NCBI GenBank assembly: GCA_008360975.2
Contig: CM039211.1
Span: 10,004,713 to 10,068,712 of the forward strand
Direction of reading: 5' to 3'
Source of the DNA: Lichenostomus cassidix
Taxonomy: Eukaryota; Chordata; Aves; Passeriformes; Meliphagidae
Length of the DNA stretch: 64,000 nt
Translations under genes and position numbers: made by a program
Part shown: positions 22,151 to 33,335 of the stretch, piece after piece
Position numbering within the stretch: the first letter of the stretch is position 1
Layout: every line of letters begins with the position of its first letter
The notes under the pieces: generated by a model
Seen by the model: the letters and a program-made list of their open reading frames with translations, nothing else
Databases searched by the model: none
What the model was told of the DNA's origin: nothing

Positions 22151-24352
22151 GTGACACATAGGAGGTTCACTGAGGGCAACATAAACAATACAGTGATACT
22201 GGAGCAGCTTGGAGCCCAAGCTCCAACCAGCAAGCCAGTGGCCTTGACTAAGGAGCAAGAGTGCGAAGGCACCATTGGTCGAGAGCTGTGTGAGAAAGAG
22301 CACTGGGAAGATACCCATGATGCTGAGTTCTCTGAGGAGGAGGAATGTGAGGAAGAGCAGTAGGAAGATGCTCTTGATGTTGAGCTGTGTGAAGAAGAGC
22401 AGTGGGAAGATGGCCTTGATTCTGAGCTGTCTGAGGAGGAGGAATGGGAAGACACAACAGACACAGAGCTGTCCCAAGAGACAGATGATGTTGGGTCATC
22501 TCCTGTCAATTACCAGGTCAATGCCATGGACCTGGAGGACAGCCCTGGTCCCAAGGAAGGTCCCAGCTGCCCCACAGATGAAGGAACAATAGCAAGTGCC
22601 ACACAGGAAGGATCTCAGGACAAGAAACATCCATTGGATGAAGACATGGAAGTAGAAGATAGCACAGCCATTGTCATCCTAGCAGCTCAGGAAGAGCCCT
22701 CTCTGGTGGGGGAGCAGGCAGCAGCTCACCCAGATCCAGGCCAGGCCCACTCCTACACAATCCCTTTCTCTATATTCCTGGATGCCCTGTTTGAAGGGAA
22801 CCAGATGTGGCACACGAAGGCGATGAATGTTTTAAAGTCCTTAATTGCTGCCCAAGGCAAAGGAGAACAAAAGAGGCAGCACCCAACAGGCTGCAAACAG
22901 GCTCTGCCAGAGGCAGCCCAGTCTGCCAGGGCTGATGGCCTGGGCAAGGACCAACCTGTGAAACATGGTCCTGGCCAGCAGCTGGAAGAAGGAGAGCCGG
23001 ACATGGAACTGAGCGTGAAGGAAGCAACAGAAGCAGGAACACCTGCAGGACCTGCCGTCAGATCTCCTTCGCCCACAGTCATCAATGCCCTGGCTCGAGA
23101 GAGACGGACATCTTTCTTCAAGAGCTCCCCAAGGGCTCTGCCCAGGGGGTTCACTGCAACACCCAGGACAGGAGAGCACGAAGAGCAGCAGCCCACGGCC
23201 CGTGCACTGGATGTGGACACAGCCCAGTTTATGTTCCATGAGTTCATGAGCAAGGTTGCAGTAGTGAACCACAGACTCAGAGTGATAGAACTGCAGCAGT
23301 ACCTGGAAATGGTCAGGAATCCAAGACGGGAAGTGAGGGTGGAACTTCCACAGCACAGCCTCACAGCTGATGGCTCAGCTATCCTGGACACAGTCCAGGA
23401 CATCACAAACGAGATCCTAGACAGGACTCTGAGTGTGATCCAGGGATCTGAGGAGCACATGGATGAACAGAGGGATGTGGAACACAGCCCTGACGAAGGG
23501 ATGAGAGTGACAGCCTCAGAAGAAAGGACAGAGAGCCCAGGACATACTGTGCACAGTCCCCAAGCTGATGCTCCAGTATTCCTGGATGCGAAGGATTACT
23601 ACCGGACAGAGGTCGTTAAGAAGGCTGTGCTTATGGTCCAGAAACCCTTTGAGTACCCAGAGGAGCAGCAGGACCAGGCACTAAGCCAGGAGGAATCAAC
23701 AGCAGCAGAAAGACCTGAAGGACACCCCAAAAGCCTTCCTGCACAGAGAGTCATCAACACACCAGCTCAATGGAGATGGCTGAAGTTTGTCTGGAGAACA
23801 CTGAAGGCTCTGCCCTTAGCCTCCACTGCCACCTATGGCAAAATAAAGAAGGAGAAGAAGCACCCAACAGCTGATGCCACAGATGTGCTGGACACAGCCC
23901 AGTGTAATAGGAGTGATGTCCTAGACAAGGCTACACTTGAGGTCCAGGGATCCAGCCAGCGAACTGTGGAACAGCAGGACATGGAACACAACAGGGGTGT
24001 GCCATCAGCAGTAAGACCCAGTGCAGCAGGGGCAGACAGTCGAGCACAGGAGACACACAGTCCCCCAGCTGCTGCTGTGGTCTGGCTGGATGCAAAGGAC
24101 CTCATCCGGACTGAGGTCATTAAGAATGCCTTTCTTATGGTTCAGGAACCATTTGAATACCCCGAAGAAAGCAGGAGCAGGAAGGAAGCATGGATGGGGC
24201 AAGGGAAGCCAGAGGCAGAGCAGCAGAGACAGAGAGCCCTGCACTTGCCCTGCAAAGCCCCACAGTCCATGACCGATCCCTGCTGGACACAGGAGTCCAT
24301 CAGGAGTCGGGTGCCCTTCCCTTCTAGATCTGTTTCTCTTGTAGGGCTGTAA
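22151..24352 (+). CDS. Unknown acidic, modular repeat protein (one in-frame TAG)
   Basis: I do not recognise this protein. The same frame is open from before 22151 to the TAA at 24350-24352 except for TAG at 22361-22363. After that stop the first ATG is at 22526, giving 608 codons. The product is hydrophilic, rich in Glu, Gln, Ala and Pro, with no signal peptide or membrane segment. It starts with a 14-residue acidic tandem repeat (22300-22480). It then has large modules that share VIN...ALP...TAT...PTA...DTAQ and end in LDAKD..RTEV.K...MVQ.PFEYPEE. Hydrophobic-Leu-Asp motifs occur near residues 83, 226, 286, 352, 454 and 520 of the 608-codon frame. Long open sequence, conserved module spacing and a single stop suggest a recently active gene or an allele with a nonsense change. 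It could equally be a retained pseudogene. Upstream exons are unresolved. No poly(A) signal was located, and a TA microsatellite follows within 20 bases. Confidence 0.55.
22285..22480 (+). repeat. Acidic 14-codon tandem repeat
   Basis: Units follow EL(C/S)EEE(Q/E)WED.(L/T)D, about 42 bases each, with about four units and one longer 19-codon unit. The longer unit carries the TAG where the others have a Trp TGG codon. Confidence 0.75.
23381..23665 (+). repeat. Internal module repeat, block 1
   Basis: This block pairs with 23885-24169 at a constant spacing of 504 bases and with no net insertion or deletion. Both blocks run from a LDT(V/A)Q motif to PFEYPEE. Confidence 0.8.
23885..24169 (+). repeat. 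Internal module repeat, block 2
   Basis: Partner of 23381-23665. The preceding segment (VIN at 23750 to DTAQ at 23891) also aligns with VIN at 23078 to DTAQ at 23216, at offsets of 672-675 bases. The gene therefore grew by more than one internal duplication. Confidence 0.8.
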
Positions 24353-24366
24353 CGGATAATGACCCA

Positions 24367-24545
24367 TTGATATATATATATATAGACATATATGTACATA
24401 TCTACACTTTTATATATACCCGCTTATAATACCTTTTTAGATATACCCATTTATATATACACATATGTACACATACATACATATATACTTATATATATTT
24501 ATATATTAACACACACATATATCTATATGTATAGACATATATAGC
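24367..24545. repeat. TA/ACATA-rich microsatellite region
   Basis: Interrupted (TA)n with TACATA and CACACA variants begins right after the stop of the unknown gene. Confidence 0.9.
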
Positions 24546-26130
24546 ATGTGTAAAAGTTCATTACAGCACATAGGTTATGTAAGCATAATTTTTGAATATG
24601 GTACTAGTATGTGAAGCTTGTCTGCACTGTCTACAAATTTGTCTATTGCAAGAATAGTGTTCTTATGTAGCTAAAACTCAGTTCCTTCACCCCCACTCAA
24701 CTTCAGAAATGTCCCACATAGCAGAAACACAGTTGGAATAATATAGGAACTTTTTCAATAAATGGGTGTTTTCTGAATGTTATGAAGTCTGCAGCAGCTT
24801 TTTTCACGCCAGTGTACAAGAATCTGGGTATTGCTTAGATGACACAGACAAGGGTGTTTGTACTGTCCCTGTAAGTTTCCTTCAGGAGGAAGCCTCAGTA
24901 CTGTTCCATTCCCTTTCCTGAACTGAGCCTTCTCAGTAGTGTTCAATGCAATTCATATCTATAGCAAGGTAAAGGATTTTTCTGGTAAATCTGTAGGGCT
25001 GGGATAATTAACCAAGACTACCACCTCACATAACCCCACATATTTCAAAGAAATACAAAAGAAATAGCTCTGTTTACAATTCTGAATATATTTTTTAATA
25101 AGAGACAAACCACTACTTCATTAATCATTTTGTTCCAACCATTACAGAAATTTACAATACTTCATCTTCATCCAGAAATGTGTTTCTTCATGCTCCCTTA
25201 CCTGGTAAATGAAGTTGCCATCTCCCTCCTATTCAAATGTGGTTTTATTTTTCATTCAGCAGAAAAATCAGAAGGGAATGAAAACATTACCACCACAAAC
25301 CCAGTATTTTAAAATAAAGGAGATTTTTTATTTCATTAATAAATACCATTTTGTTTCTTTCATTAATAAATACCATAACCTTATTGGTCTGGGTTTGTAT
25401 TGGGTCTTCATTGGTTTGTTTGTTGGCGTGGATTTCTTTTTCCTATGTAGTGGCTTAGCACCAAACAGGAGACTTCCTATGTTTAGGCCACCTCTGTAAC
25501 AATACAATCCTGAGTGTTTGACTTACTGTGAACTTGGAAACCAAGTTTATAAACAGTTTCAAACGGCAGAGAGTTCCATCTGGAAACACCATGGCATTAA
25601 ACTAGGAAGACATGGAAATAATAAATTAAACCTCACTGTTCCATTTTTTTGAGCTCAGGGAAGGAAACTTAAGCAAAGAGATTACAGATTTAGCATAACC
25701 ATTTACAGTTTTAAGAAACAGAAAAAAATAGATTTGCACCAATACAGAAAGAAAAATTCTAACCCCTCAGGTTTTAAATGTTGAAATTCAACACAATAAT
25801 TTTTCATCATAGTATTGGGGTTTTATGCTTATTTAGACAAGACAGAATTGAATTTATAGCTGAATTGTGCGAGGGAAAGCTAAACTTTTTTTCAGGTCCA
25901 AACACTTCAAAAGAAGTAGCAGGATTAGAACACACTAGCAGAGTTAAGAATATGAATTCAAGTTTTATCTTGTATGTCATCAAACTTGCTTGATCAAAAT
26001 TTAGTTCGTGAGCCTTTTTTCCGAGTTACAGTTTTGTCACTGCATAGCAGAGTTCAATAATAGTATTACGGCAAACGCTGTTTTGAGTATACTCATTCTT
26101 CCAAAGTCTTTCCCACAATGAATATATCTT
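24546..26130. other. Intergenic DNA
   Basis: No gene recognised. The sequence is AT-rich. A partial internal echo, CATTAATAAATACCAT, occurs twice at about 25335 and 25360. Confidence 0.5.
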
Positions 26131-27136
26131 TGTCCCATCCCGCCTTAAAAGGGGAGTCCAGGGAGGATGCTTTTTGATACATTTCTCAGACGAAAATAAA
26201 GCGCAAGCGCGGCAATAATTACATCTGACATCTGTTTATTGATAAAGAAAAAACAGTGGTCCTACCGAAGGGGGATAGAAGAGGGAGCAGAGGGGGAAAG
26301 AGAGACGGAAGAGAGAAACAGCAGACAGGGACAGAGAGAAACATCAGACAGGGACAGAGAGAAAACAGCAGACAGGGACAGAGAGGAACAGCAGTCAGGG
26401 ACAGAGAGAAACAAACAGCAGACAGGGACGGAGGGAAACAAACAGCAGAAAAGGACGGAGGGAAACAGCAGACAGGGACGCAGAGAAACAAACAGCAGAC
26501 AGGGACGGAGAGGAACAAACAGCAGACAGGCGCAGCGCTCCCGCTCAGCCCGGGCGCCCCACGGTGTCTGCGAGGCACAGCGAACGTGCTGCTGCGAGCT
26601 GGAGTTAGCCTGCGCGGCTCTTGGCAGCGGCTGGGCGCCATTTCCCAACAGCAGCAGCTGCGGGTCCCTTCCCTGGGCGAACAACAGCCTGCCGTGGCTA
26701 CGGGCACAGGCGGGGAGCAGCTGCGGCTGCCAGGCTCGGGGCACGGCGGGAGGGGCGGCGGCGCTGCTCCGTGGAGCAAACAGCAGAGCACGATGGTGTC
26801 GCGGCCATGGAGCTGCTTCGGGGAAGCGGCGCAGCAGGGCAGGGCAGGGCAGGGAAGGAGCCAGGGGAGAAGCAGCAGCGCAGGGAGAAAGAGGCGAGGG
26901 AGAGAAGGGAGCCGAGCTGACCCTCCAGGCGAGCCCCGCTCCCTCCAAGGAACCCAAAGCAAATGGCGGCAGATGTGTGGCAGTTCAGTAGCTCGTGTGC
27001 GCTAGGCCTCCTCCACAGCCCGATTTCCCGCGCATTCTTTCCCGGCCATCCGAGGATTTGCTCTGATCGGCTGTCAGGCGAAGCCTACCGGGGTCAGGTC
27101 TCCCAGCCTGTATTCTGCCCCTAAAGTAGTTTTTCA
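26131..27136 (-). repeat. GC-rich LTR-like repeat, copy 2
   Basis: Second copy of the element at 18220-19129, in the same orientation. It is longer because of a minisatellite at 26308-26530 and lacks about 55 bases near its right end that copy 1 has. The minus-strand poly(A) signal is TTTATTGATAAAGAA at 26235. Bases left of the copy do not look like a retroviral primer-binding site. Long open frames on both strands are due to the minisatellite and GC bias. Confidence 0.65.
26308..26530. repeat. Minisatellite of about 24-bp units
   Basis: About nine imperfect units of the form CAGACAGGGACAGAGAGAAA with AACA spacers. Copy 1 of the host repeat has only a short diverged purine-rich stretch at the equivalent place, so the array expanded in this copy. 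Confidence 0.85.
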
Positions 27137-27179
27137 CCTCATAACATATGTTGAGGCATTAAAAAAAGCCAGATTGGTG

Positions 27180-27885
27180 TCTCTCACCACCCCAAGCTGG
27201 GGATGAACAGATGGAGAGCAGCCCTGCCCAGAAAGGCTTGGGTGTGCTGTGGGTGAGAGCTGGACATGAGCCAGCCATGGACACTGCCAGCCCAGAAAGC
27301 CAAGTGTGTCCTGGGCTGCATCGAAAGCCCTGTGGGCAGCAGGGCAGGGAGGTGATTCTGCCCCTCTGCCCTGCTCTAGTGAGACCCAACCTGCAGAGCT
27401 GCCTTAGCTCTGGGGTCCCAGCACAGGAAGGACTTGGAGAGAGCCCAGAGGAGGCACAGGGGTGATCAGACGGATGGAGCACCTCTGCTGTGAGGAAAGG
27501 CTGAGACAATTGGGATTGTTCCACCTGAAGAAGAATTAGGGCTACCTAATTGTGGCCTTCTAGTACCTGAAGAAAGGCCACGAGAAAGATGAACAGAGCC
27601 TTTATACAGGAGCATGCAGTGACAGGACACAGGAGAGTGGCTTCAAACAAGTAGACAGTAGGTTTAGATAAGCTATTAGGAATTCTTTACTGTGAGGGTG
27701 GTGAGGCTCTGGTACAGGTTGTTCAGAGAAGTTTTGAATACCCCATCCCCAGAAGTGCTCAAGGCCAGCCATAGATAAAGATATGAGCAATCTAGTCTAG
27801 TGGAATGTTTCCCTGCCCATTACAGGGGTTTTGGAACTAGATTTTTAAGGTTCTCCAATCCAAGCCTTTCTTGTGACTCTGTAAT
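27180..27885 (+). mobile_element. CR1 LINE fragment (ORF2 end and 3' UTR)
   Basis: Decayed CR1 sequence in sense orientation: the GAGACCCAACCTGCAGAGCT region, a GGAAAGGCTGAGACAATTGGG block, and a 3' end with TCTCCAATCCAAGCC and a TGACTCTGTAATGA tail. It has frameshifts and stops throughout. Confidence 0.85.
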
Positions 27886-29899
27886 GAGTATAACATCACT
27901 TGCTTTCAGAAAAGTTCTCTGGGCATTTAAAGTCGGAAAGCAAACTAGAATGCAGAGTTAGAGGGATGAGAGCAATATTATATTGCATTTATTTATTTAT
28001 TTGACTTTTTTGGGTGATGCATTTTATATCCTGTAGGCTTACATTTTTATGCTGCTCTGTCTAGCCTTGTTATTACATAGTGGAGACTAACAAATAAGGA
28101 TGTTATGTATTTTAGTTCCTTTTTTATAGAATGGTAGGAAGAAATACATTAATAATTGTCATCAGTAAAGGAATTTGAACATTCAGTTGCAGTTTCATTA
28201 ACACTGTTTACAAAGGCATGAGGATCTGATCATGTGTAACGTTTCATTTGCCTTATCTAAAGAAAACAAGATTAATTTTCATATACTTAGAAAAAATTTA
28301 TTATATGAAATAATGGACACAAAACTGTAGGTTCATACCAGTCTTGTCATTTAGTCATGTTAGTCATAAAGCTTTCTTGACTTTTGTGACACATTTTTAA
28401 AGGCATTTTTTAAAAATTGAATCTAAATATTAACCTGACAATGTTTTTACATTTATTCTTAACAACTATACTTTTTATTCTGGAATTGACTCAACGGAGG
28501 AAGGAAAAGCTTCTAAAGTGCCATTTTAATGCATTTTGTTATGACTCAGGCAACCTACAACAGTGAACTTCTTTCCTCCCATCCTCTGCAAGTATATTTC
28601 ACCTCTTTCACACTGACCTCTGAAGAAGGGAGTCTTTGTATCCCAAAGGTCAATCACATTCAGAAATCTGTTCACGTGTTAGTAAATTATTCACTTCTAG
28701 AACTTTCTCTGTCCGCTGAAGACATTAATATGTCTGTCATTCAAGTCAAGTTCAAAACTTCGTCCCTTTAATAAATCAAGTGGATTACTTTCTTTCAAAT
28801 ATGTTTATTTTTCAGTAAATATACATGTGTTTTATCCATATCTTTAATATTTTAGTGTGCTTTCTGCTGTTGTTTACATAGGTGTTTAGAAAAATATTCT
28901 ATTTCAAACACCTTGGATTTTATGCCATTTCCGTCATGGATATCTAAAATATTTACTTGTAGTGCAGCATTTCCCAGGAGTTTTTCCCTGTTACGTGTCT
29001 GGTTTTCAGCACCCTTATACTTACTCATATCTTTCATAATAGTTCCAGAGATTATGGATAATAATCCATAAATATTCTAAGGAATGGTTGACCAACTGGA
29101 AGCATAGCTTTGGAATATTAAAAGCAAGGGACTAGGACATTGAAAAACAAAAAAAAAGCTTAAGAGGGAAGGTTAAGAAATCAGAGCTGAGCTTGGCTTA
29201 GCTCAGCTTATTTTAGCTTCACTTCTCTTACCTTCTCTTAGATTTCTTTTTGCTGCACTTAAAATAGCGTATATTCTTCAAGCCAGTGACATGCAGCATC
29301 AGCAGTGTGATGTCTTAAGCAATGCAGGGATAATTCTCATGAGCTTTGGAACCTCTGACAAATGGTCAAGGACTGATAGGAAAGATTGGTACAAAATGAA
29401 GGATACCTTGAGAGCAGAGGAGTAGATGGAGCTGATGAGAAAAGACAAACTTCCATAGATGCGTTTGAGTTAAATACGCAGTAACAGATGATTATCTAGA
29501 ATATTCAGCAATCTATATTGCAAATGCAAGTGATTTCTTAAACCAACTTTTCTGACATTTCTCTAAGGCTTCTTTATGGCCCTGCTCTATAAGATTTCTT
29601 TCCATGGGTTTAGCTTTTGCTGTATGACTGGTCTTATATCAAATATTTAAAGTGAAACGTATGCTAAATGATATTGTTGGTGCTTGGGGTTAAGTACTAA
29701 AAGTACTTATTCTGTATATATATTCTGAGCAATTGACATCTATGGAAAGTAGTAGTAATATCAGTGGATCTGGTTTTTATAAATGTTTAATTTTTGATGC
29801 TAATGCATTTGGAAAACAGATAATGTGACTAATTTATTTCCTGATTTTCATTACTTCCTTAAAAATGAAAGTCAGGAGATACAAAGAACAAGGCTTCAC
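27886..29899. other. AT-rich intergenic DNA
   Basis: No gene recognised. A short (ATTT)n run lies near 27990. An imperfect AGCTTGGCTTAGCTCAGCTT repeat lies near 29190. Confidence 0.5.
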
Positions 29900-30538
29900 A
29901 ATGTGAAGTTTTAAAAATTTATTAATAAAAAAACAACATGGTATGCCTACAATACAAAGTTGCAGTGCTGGGTGTGTGGCTGGTCTGGCCAGGGTTACAC
30001 CTCCCAGGGCATGTGCAGCTTCTTTTATACCCTCCAAGTGTCAATCAGGAGGCCTGGATACATTTGTCCAATCATGGGTTCTACGGTTCCTGGCCCACCC
30101 CTTTGCGCGCCCATTCAGGGCAGTCTGACCTGCGTCCTCCCCCATGGAGCATGCTCATTTGTGAGATTGGGACAGTGAGATGCGCCTACACTGGCATCCT
30201 GCTTGACACTTTACAGAGATCTTTCTAGAAAGTGTTCGTTGATCTTTGTTGGCCATCTTGTGCCTATTTTCATATTATATCCAGCAAACATCATTAATTA
30301 AATATCACAACAGAAAACCAGAGTATTTATAACAACAATAACCAGAGCCTGGTGACATCTTGTTAGACCTCTTCAAAACTTATTAAACATAACTAGAGTA
30401 ACTTATCAACTTGACAACAGTAATCAGAACATTATAACATACTTGTCAACTCATTAAATATCACCATAGTAATTAACTAATCAACTCATTAACATTATCA
30501 ATACACCAAAGTCAGCCTCACTTTTGCCATTTATAACA
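29900..30538 (-). mobile_element. Solo ERV LTR, minus orientation
   Basis: On the minus strand a poly(A) signal (TTTATTAATAAA, 29918) lies near the 3' end, and promoter-like GC-rich sequence with CCAAT/ATTGG lies further upstream. The left part is followed by an AT-rich region with repeated TCAACTCATTAA motifs, as in the element at 20.24-20.88 kb. The right end is ...TATAACA. The exact left border and target duplication were not found. Confidence 0.65.
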
Positions 30539-31837
30539 GGAAAGAAGAAACATATCATAAAAACCCACACGTAAATGTCGCTATCTTTCCTCATTTTGTT
30601 GTTCAAAATTATACCTTTTTTTTAATTTGGAACAGGGGTATTTTATATATATGTAAATATATATACATATACAATTTTGGAGGGACAGTTACACAGGTAA
30701 GAAATAGCTGGGCAAGGAAGGTATAACTGAATAGTGTGTGAGTTTGAAAATGGAGTGAAAATGTTGAATTAATCCAAATTTATGGTGGTTGTTGGTGATT
30801 GTTGTTTTCTGTGTTTGATGTATTGCAGTCTATTGAAGAAAATAAAAAAATGCAAAACCTAAGCAGAAATTCTAACAAGTCATATATATTAACAGCTTCA
30901 ATCTTGATCGTTTATACTTTGCATTTCAATTTGCAATTGCTAGGAGTATCCAAGAACTGTGTATTATATGTACACTTCTGTCAAAATTTATTCAAAAGCT
31001 GCTTGAATAAAAACAACAAGCATTTTGCAAGAGAATTTTGGAGACTATAAATAGATGATATGCAAAAATCATTATCAGCAGAAGAGATAAATTGGTGACT
31101 GGCTATCCAGCAGTGGCCCAGAAAAATCCGCTTGTTTGAGAATGCCAGGTTCAGGAAAGGCATGTGAAAAATCTTGCCGGTGCTTACCTCTGACTCCTGC
31201 TCCTCTTACAAAAAAATTATTAAAGTGAAAGCCTACTTTCCTTTGCCTGGTTGAAAACTGAAAATCTCTTCTGGCTATTAATTTGGGGGAAACTAGAAAG
31301 AAAGTTGGTATTCAAAGTATTGAAATTGGTACTTAGAGGTATTTTGGGAAATAGGAAATAAAACCATTGCTTTACAACTATTTGAAGGGGAACTGTCAAA
31401 AAAATTACTACCAGGGACAGAGATGTTGCAGAAGCAAGCAAGTTCATGAGCTTCCAAATTTCTTGGCAAATTGGCCATGAACATTTAAACGTGGGTGAAA
31501 TCACTCTTTTGTTAACTAATTCTTGAGAAAGAAGGAAAGCTGTTGAACCAAGGCAAAAAAAGCCCTCTGTAACCGTTGAAGCTGTGATATTTAAAGGCAC
31601 ATTAAATTAATTATGAAGAGCCTGATAATGAAAGGCCATATGAAAGACTGATCTTCCTTGTATCTTTCTGGCACAATGACAATTAACAATACATTAAATA
31701 GAATATTTGAAACTTGTGAATCAACATTTTTAAACCAGGAAATCATTGCTCAAACAAAAAAAAAAACTCGAAAGACAGCACTCAGATGCGCTGCTGCACT
31801 GATCTTTTCAAGCATGGCAATTGACGTAAAAAGAAGG
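30539..31837. other. AT-rich intergenic DNA
   Basis: No gene recognised. A TATATA-rich patch lies at 30640-30675. Confidence 0.5.
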
Positions 31838-31876
31838 GGATGAGAGAAGAGGGGAAGGGAGGGGAGGGGAGGGGAG
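31838..31876. repeat. Purine tract, (GGGGA)n type
   Basis: First of three purine-only plus-strand tracts in this array. GGGGA units abut the first LTR-like unit. Confidence 0.85.
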
Positions 31877-32561
31877 GTGTTGCTTCGTGCTCCGTTCATG
31901 ACGGCACGCCCCAAAGCAACACAGCCCCAAAGCCGCCACTCTGTGCACTCGCTGGACACGCCACACTGGCGGCACATGCTGGAAGGCTGCGGTGTCCGGG
32001 AGAACAGTGACGGCCAAGAACGTAGCAGGGATGAAAGAGACATAGGTACTTGAGTTGGGAATCCCAGGGAGTTTATTGAAGGTAGACAAAGGACGGTGAA
32101 GGGAAGAGGCGAAGGGGCAGAACGTGGAGGGTGGAGGCAAGCTGGCATCCTGGGCTCAAGAGCCCCGAGGATTGGGTGATGCAAGGTTAAAAGAGGAAGG
32201 GAAAGGAGAGTGGTTTGCCTTAGGGAACCAATCAGGGACAGTCTGAAGGGGAAATGACAAGGGTATAAACCAATGAGGGGATAACTAGGGAGGGTACAAA
32301 TTTAAAAGAACCAATGGGGGGGACCGTGCTGGGGAGAACAATGCTGAACATTCTAGAATCATAACTGAATAGGGAACGGGGATGGGGAAGTGTGCAGGGC
32401 CAATGAGGTAACTCCAAAAAGCATATCAGTGTGCCCAGCCACAAGGCGTCCTGGGTGTGAGCCAGCTTGTCACTCTAACTTGAACCTCAACTCACACCCA
32501 GGACTCTTCCTCTACCGACACTCTCCTTTGAAGCTGGTTGCCCATGCTGAAATCCCTCATG
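31877..32561 (-). mobile_element. LTR-like unit A of the purine-tract array
   Basis: The unit carries a minus-strand poly(A) signal (TTTATTGAAGG, 32070) and a series of CCAAT-type boxes on the plus strand (AACCAAT, AAACCAATGA, GAACCAATGG). It ends with a block containing CTAACTTGAAC. Over about 400 bases it aligns with unit B (for example GGGAGGGTACAAA, CCAATGGGG, GGGGAGAA). A diverged LTR is the best explanation. Confidence 0.6.
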
Positions 32562-32650
32562 GCCACAGGGAGGGGAGGGGGGAGGGGAAGAGGAAGGGGA
32601 AGGGGAAGGGGAAGGGGAAGGGGAAGGGGAAGGGGAAGGGGAAGGGGAAG
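32562..32650. repeat. Purine tract, (GGGGAA)n
   Basis: Nearly perfect hexamer repeat of purines on the plus strand, placed directly between the two LTR-like units. It is potentially triplex- or G-quadruplex-forming. Confidence 0.95.
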
Positions 32651-33335
32651 GTACTGCATCACACTCCTGTCACGACCAAAAGCCCCACGCAGCAAAGAGA
32701 GGCAGATGGCCAAGCCGAAGCACACCAGGTGCTTAGGGGCAGCAAAGCACTGTAGCAGGCAGTGAAGCTCGGGGGATGAGAGCAGGCGAGGAAACATGGT
32801 GGAGCAAAGAAATGCAGACTCTCGAATCTTAGGTTCTCCGGGAAAGTATATTAGGCGAAGAAAGGAGGGTGACGAGGACCTTCAGGGATAGTAAGGGGCA
32901 GAGAATCCACAGCTCGAGAGCCCTGAACAAAGGGGTTGCAGGGGTTTAAAAGGGAAGGGAGATGGGGAGTGGCTGGCCCCAAAGAGCCAACCAGGGAAGG
33001 TCTGAGGGGAGGAGATAGGGAGAGAAAAAAGGGTAGCAACCAGTAACATTAAAACGGGGGAGGGTACAAAATCGGAAAGCCAATGGGGCATTGAACTGGG
33101 GAGAATATTCCAGAAAGGGAACCATAGGTAGAACAGGGGCGGGGGAGAGTGTGGGGCCAATGAGCTCTTAACAATGTGAATAACAAATTTCTCAACCTCA
33201 GCAGCTTCTGGGCCATCACCCTAACTCAAACAGTCCATGCCACTCACTTAAACCCAAGTGGCCTCATCGACGGGCACTGACCCCTGTGGCTGGTCTCCTG
33301 ACCAGCTCTAAATGGTGAAGAGCCACTGCAACTGG
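32651..33335 (-). mobile_element. LTR-like unit B of the purine-tract array
   Basis: Diverged second copy of unit A with the same order of blocks. It contains GAGGGTACAAAATC, AGCCAATGGGG and GGGCCAATGAG, and ends with a CCCTAACTCAAAC block just before the third purine tract. Confidence 0.6.

Noticed and set aside
26239..27005. Two overlapping plus-strand frames of about 250 codons and matching minus-strand frames
   Set aside because: They come from the minisatellite and the GC-rich repeat. Copy 1 of the same repeat does not keep them, and no splice or family signal is present.
18220..27136. A full provirus with the two GC-rich repeats as its LTRs
   Set aside because: No gag, pol or env-like sequence lies between them, no primer-binding-like sequence adjoins them, and the outer flanks show no clear shared target duplication.
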